34,809 nt of DNA. Origin: an uncultured delta proteobacterium. GTDB taxonomy: Bacteria > Desulfobacterota > Desulfobulbia > Desulfobulbales > Desulfocapsaceae. The stretch's first letter is position 1, and each line of letters opens with the position of its first letter. The notes under the pieces are model-generated. The model had not been told where the DNA came from, made no database searches, and saw nothing but the letters and a program-made list of their open reading frames with translations. Positions 34,395-34,809 of this stretch are shown here, one piece after another. Made by a program: the position numbers and the translations under genes. The DNA is taken from NCBI GenBank assembly GCA_903901335.1, contig CAIUQR010000097.1, forward strand, positions 1 to 34,809, given 5' to 3'.

Positions 34395-34809
34395 GGTGTA
34401 ACCCCCCTGTTTTTTTGACAGTGAATGTCATAGACGCTCCTGCTATCTTCTAAAGGAAAGTTGAGGAGCTATGGTGCGAGAATATAGAGATGCACATCAG
34501 CCACTTTGATGCGCTTGATGAGCAGAGTGATCTTTCCTGGTATCCCAATCATCCGTATTGTCTGGATGCTTAGAATGCTCAGCAAATATAGAGCAGAAGA
34601 TGAGTGAGTATAAGGTTAGGTCCTAATCCTGAAGATTAGATATGAAGATGACGCAGATGAATAAGTTATATTAAAGATGCGTACGATCCGTATCAGCTAA
34701 TTAAAGATGCATACGATCCGTATCAACTATGGAGATAGGTTGCATTGCTCAGAACAATATCGATGTTCATCTTTATTGTTCTAATTATTATAAATATTAT
34801 TACATATAT
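34395..34809. other. Region upstream of the Gp2-like gene
   Basis: No gene of credible length. It becomes AT-rich toward the window end and contains two adjacent 30-base direct repeats (34671-34730). A 27-codon ORF at 34490-34573 has no good ribosome binding site. Confidence 0.5.
34671..34730. repeat. Two tandem 30-base direct repeats (iteron-like)
   Basis: Units at 34671-34700 and 34701-34730 agree at 27 of 30 positions, differing at the 11th, 26th and last base. Both begin TTAAAGATGC. The second contains the 13-base palindrome ATACG-ATC-CGTAT, and the first has one base changed at its left edge. Their place upstream of a replication-type gene suggests iterons or a Rep-binding origin site. 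This is an inference from position and structure. Confidence 0.55.

Noticed and set aside
34490..34573. 27-codon ORF upstream of the Gp2-like gene
   Set aside because: No good ribosome binding site and no recognisable similarity.

Overview
The window reads as a bacterial chromosomal segment of medium GC with AT-rich patches. Most genes are typical of Gram-negative proteobacteria, and a deltaproteobacterial/Desulfobacterota host is my best guess. The guess rests on overall flavour (SemiSWEET, a TatA-type protein, PilZ and TPR proteins, tiny lysine-rich proteins) and not on any marker gene. No rRNA, tRNA or CRISPR array was seen.

Left part (1-17275) is a defence island. It opens with the 5' end of an IS1595-family transposase gene (minus strand, running off the window) abutting a SIR2-family gene that has lost its N-terminal half. 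It continues with a complete type I BREX operon read on the minus strand in the order brxA, brxB, brxC, pglX, then an extra gene, then pglZ and brxL. The extra gene between pglX and pglZ encodes a Shedu-like (DUF4263, PD-(D/E)XK) nuclease. It starts 3 bases after the pglX stop. BrxL has the expected AAA+ core, but its C-terminus looks like a MIT_C (phospholipase-D-like) domain and not a Lon protease domain. The operon is preceded by a small ORF for a 60-residue, single-span membrane protein with a strong ribosome binding site. A WYL-domain regulator is divergent from it, and the long intergenic region between them carries two palindromes sharing a CCCTGAGG core.

Middle part (17276-23654) holds a secreted Sel1-repeat protein, a PilZ-domain protein, a 38-residue lysine-rich protein followed by a 13-14 repeat TPR protein, a SemiSWEET transporter, a flavin-reductase-like protein and an MFS drug-efflux-type transporter.

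Right part (23655-31517) holds a DacZ-type diadenylate cyclase, a compact SOS-type operon (umuD, umuC, SRAP/YedK), a lipase-like hydrolase plus a lipoprotein, a TatA-type protein, a two- or three-span membrane protein, an HU protein that starts with TTG, a second tiny lysine-rich protein, and a secreted alpha/beta hydrolase.

The far right (31518-34809) is gene-poor. It has a cysteine-rich small protein, RNase HI, a fragment of a DMT/EamA transporter, and a YagK/YfjJ (inovirus Gp2-like) replication-type protein. Upstream of the last gene lies a pair of 30-base direct repeats that resemble iterons.

The most interesting unit is the composite BREX-Shedu operon with its MIT_C-type BrxL, leader membrane protein and divergent WYL regulator.
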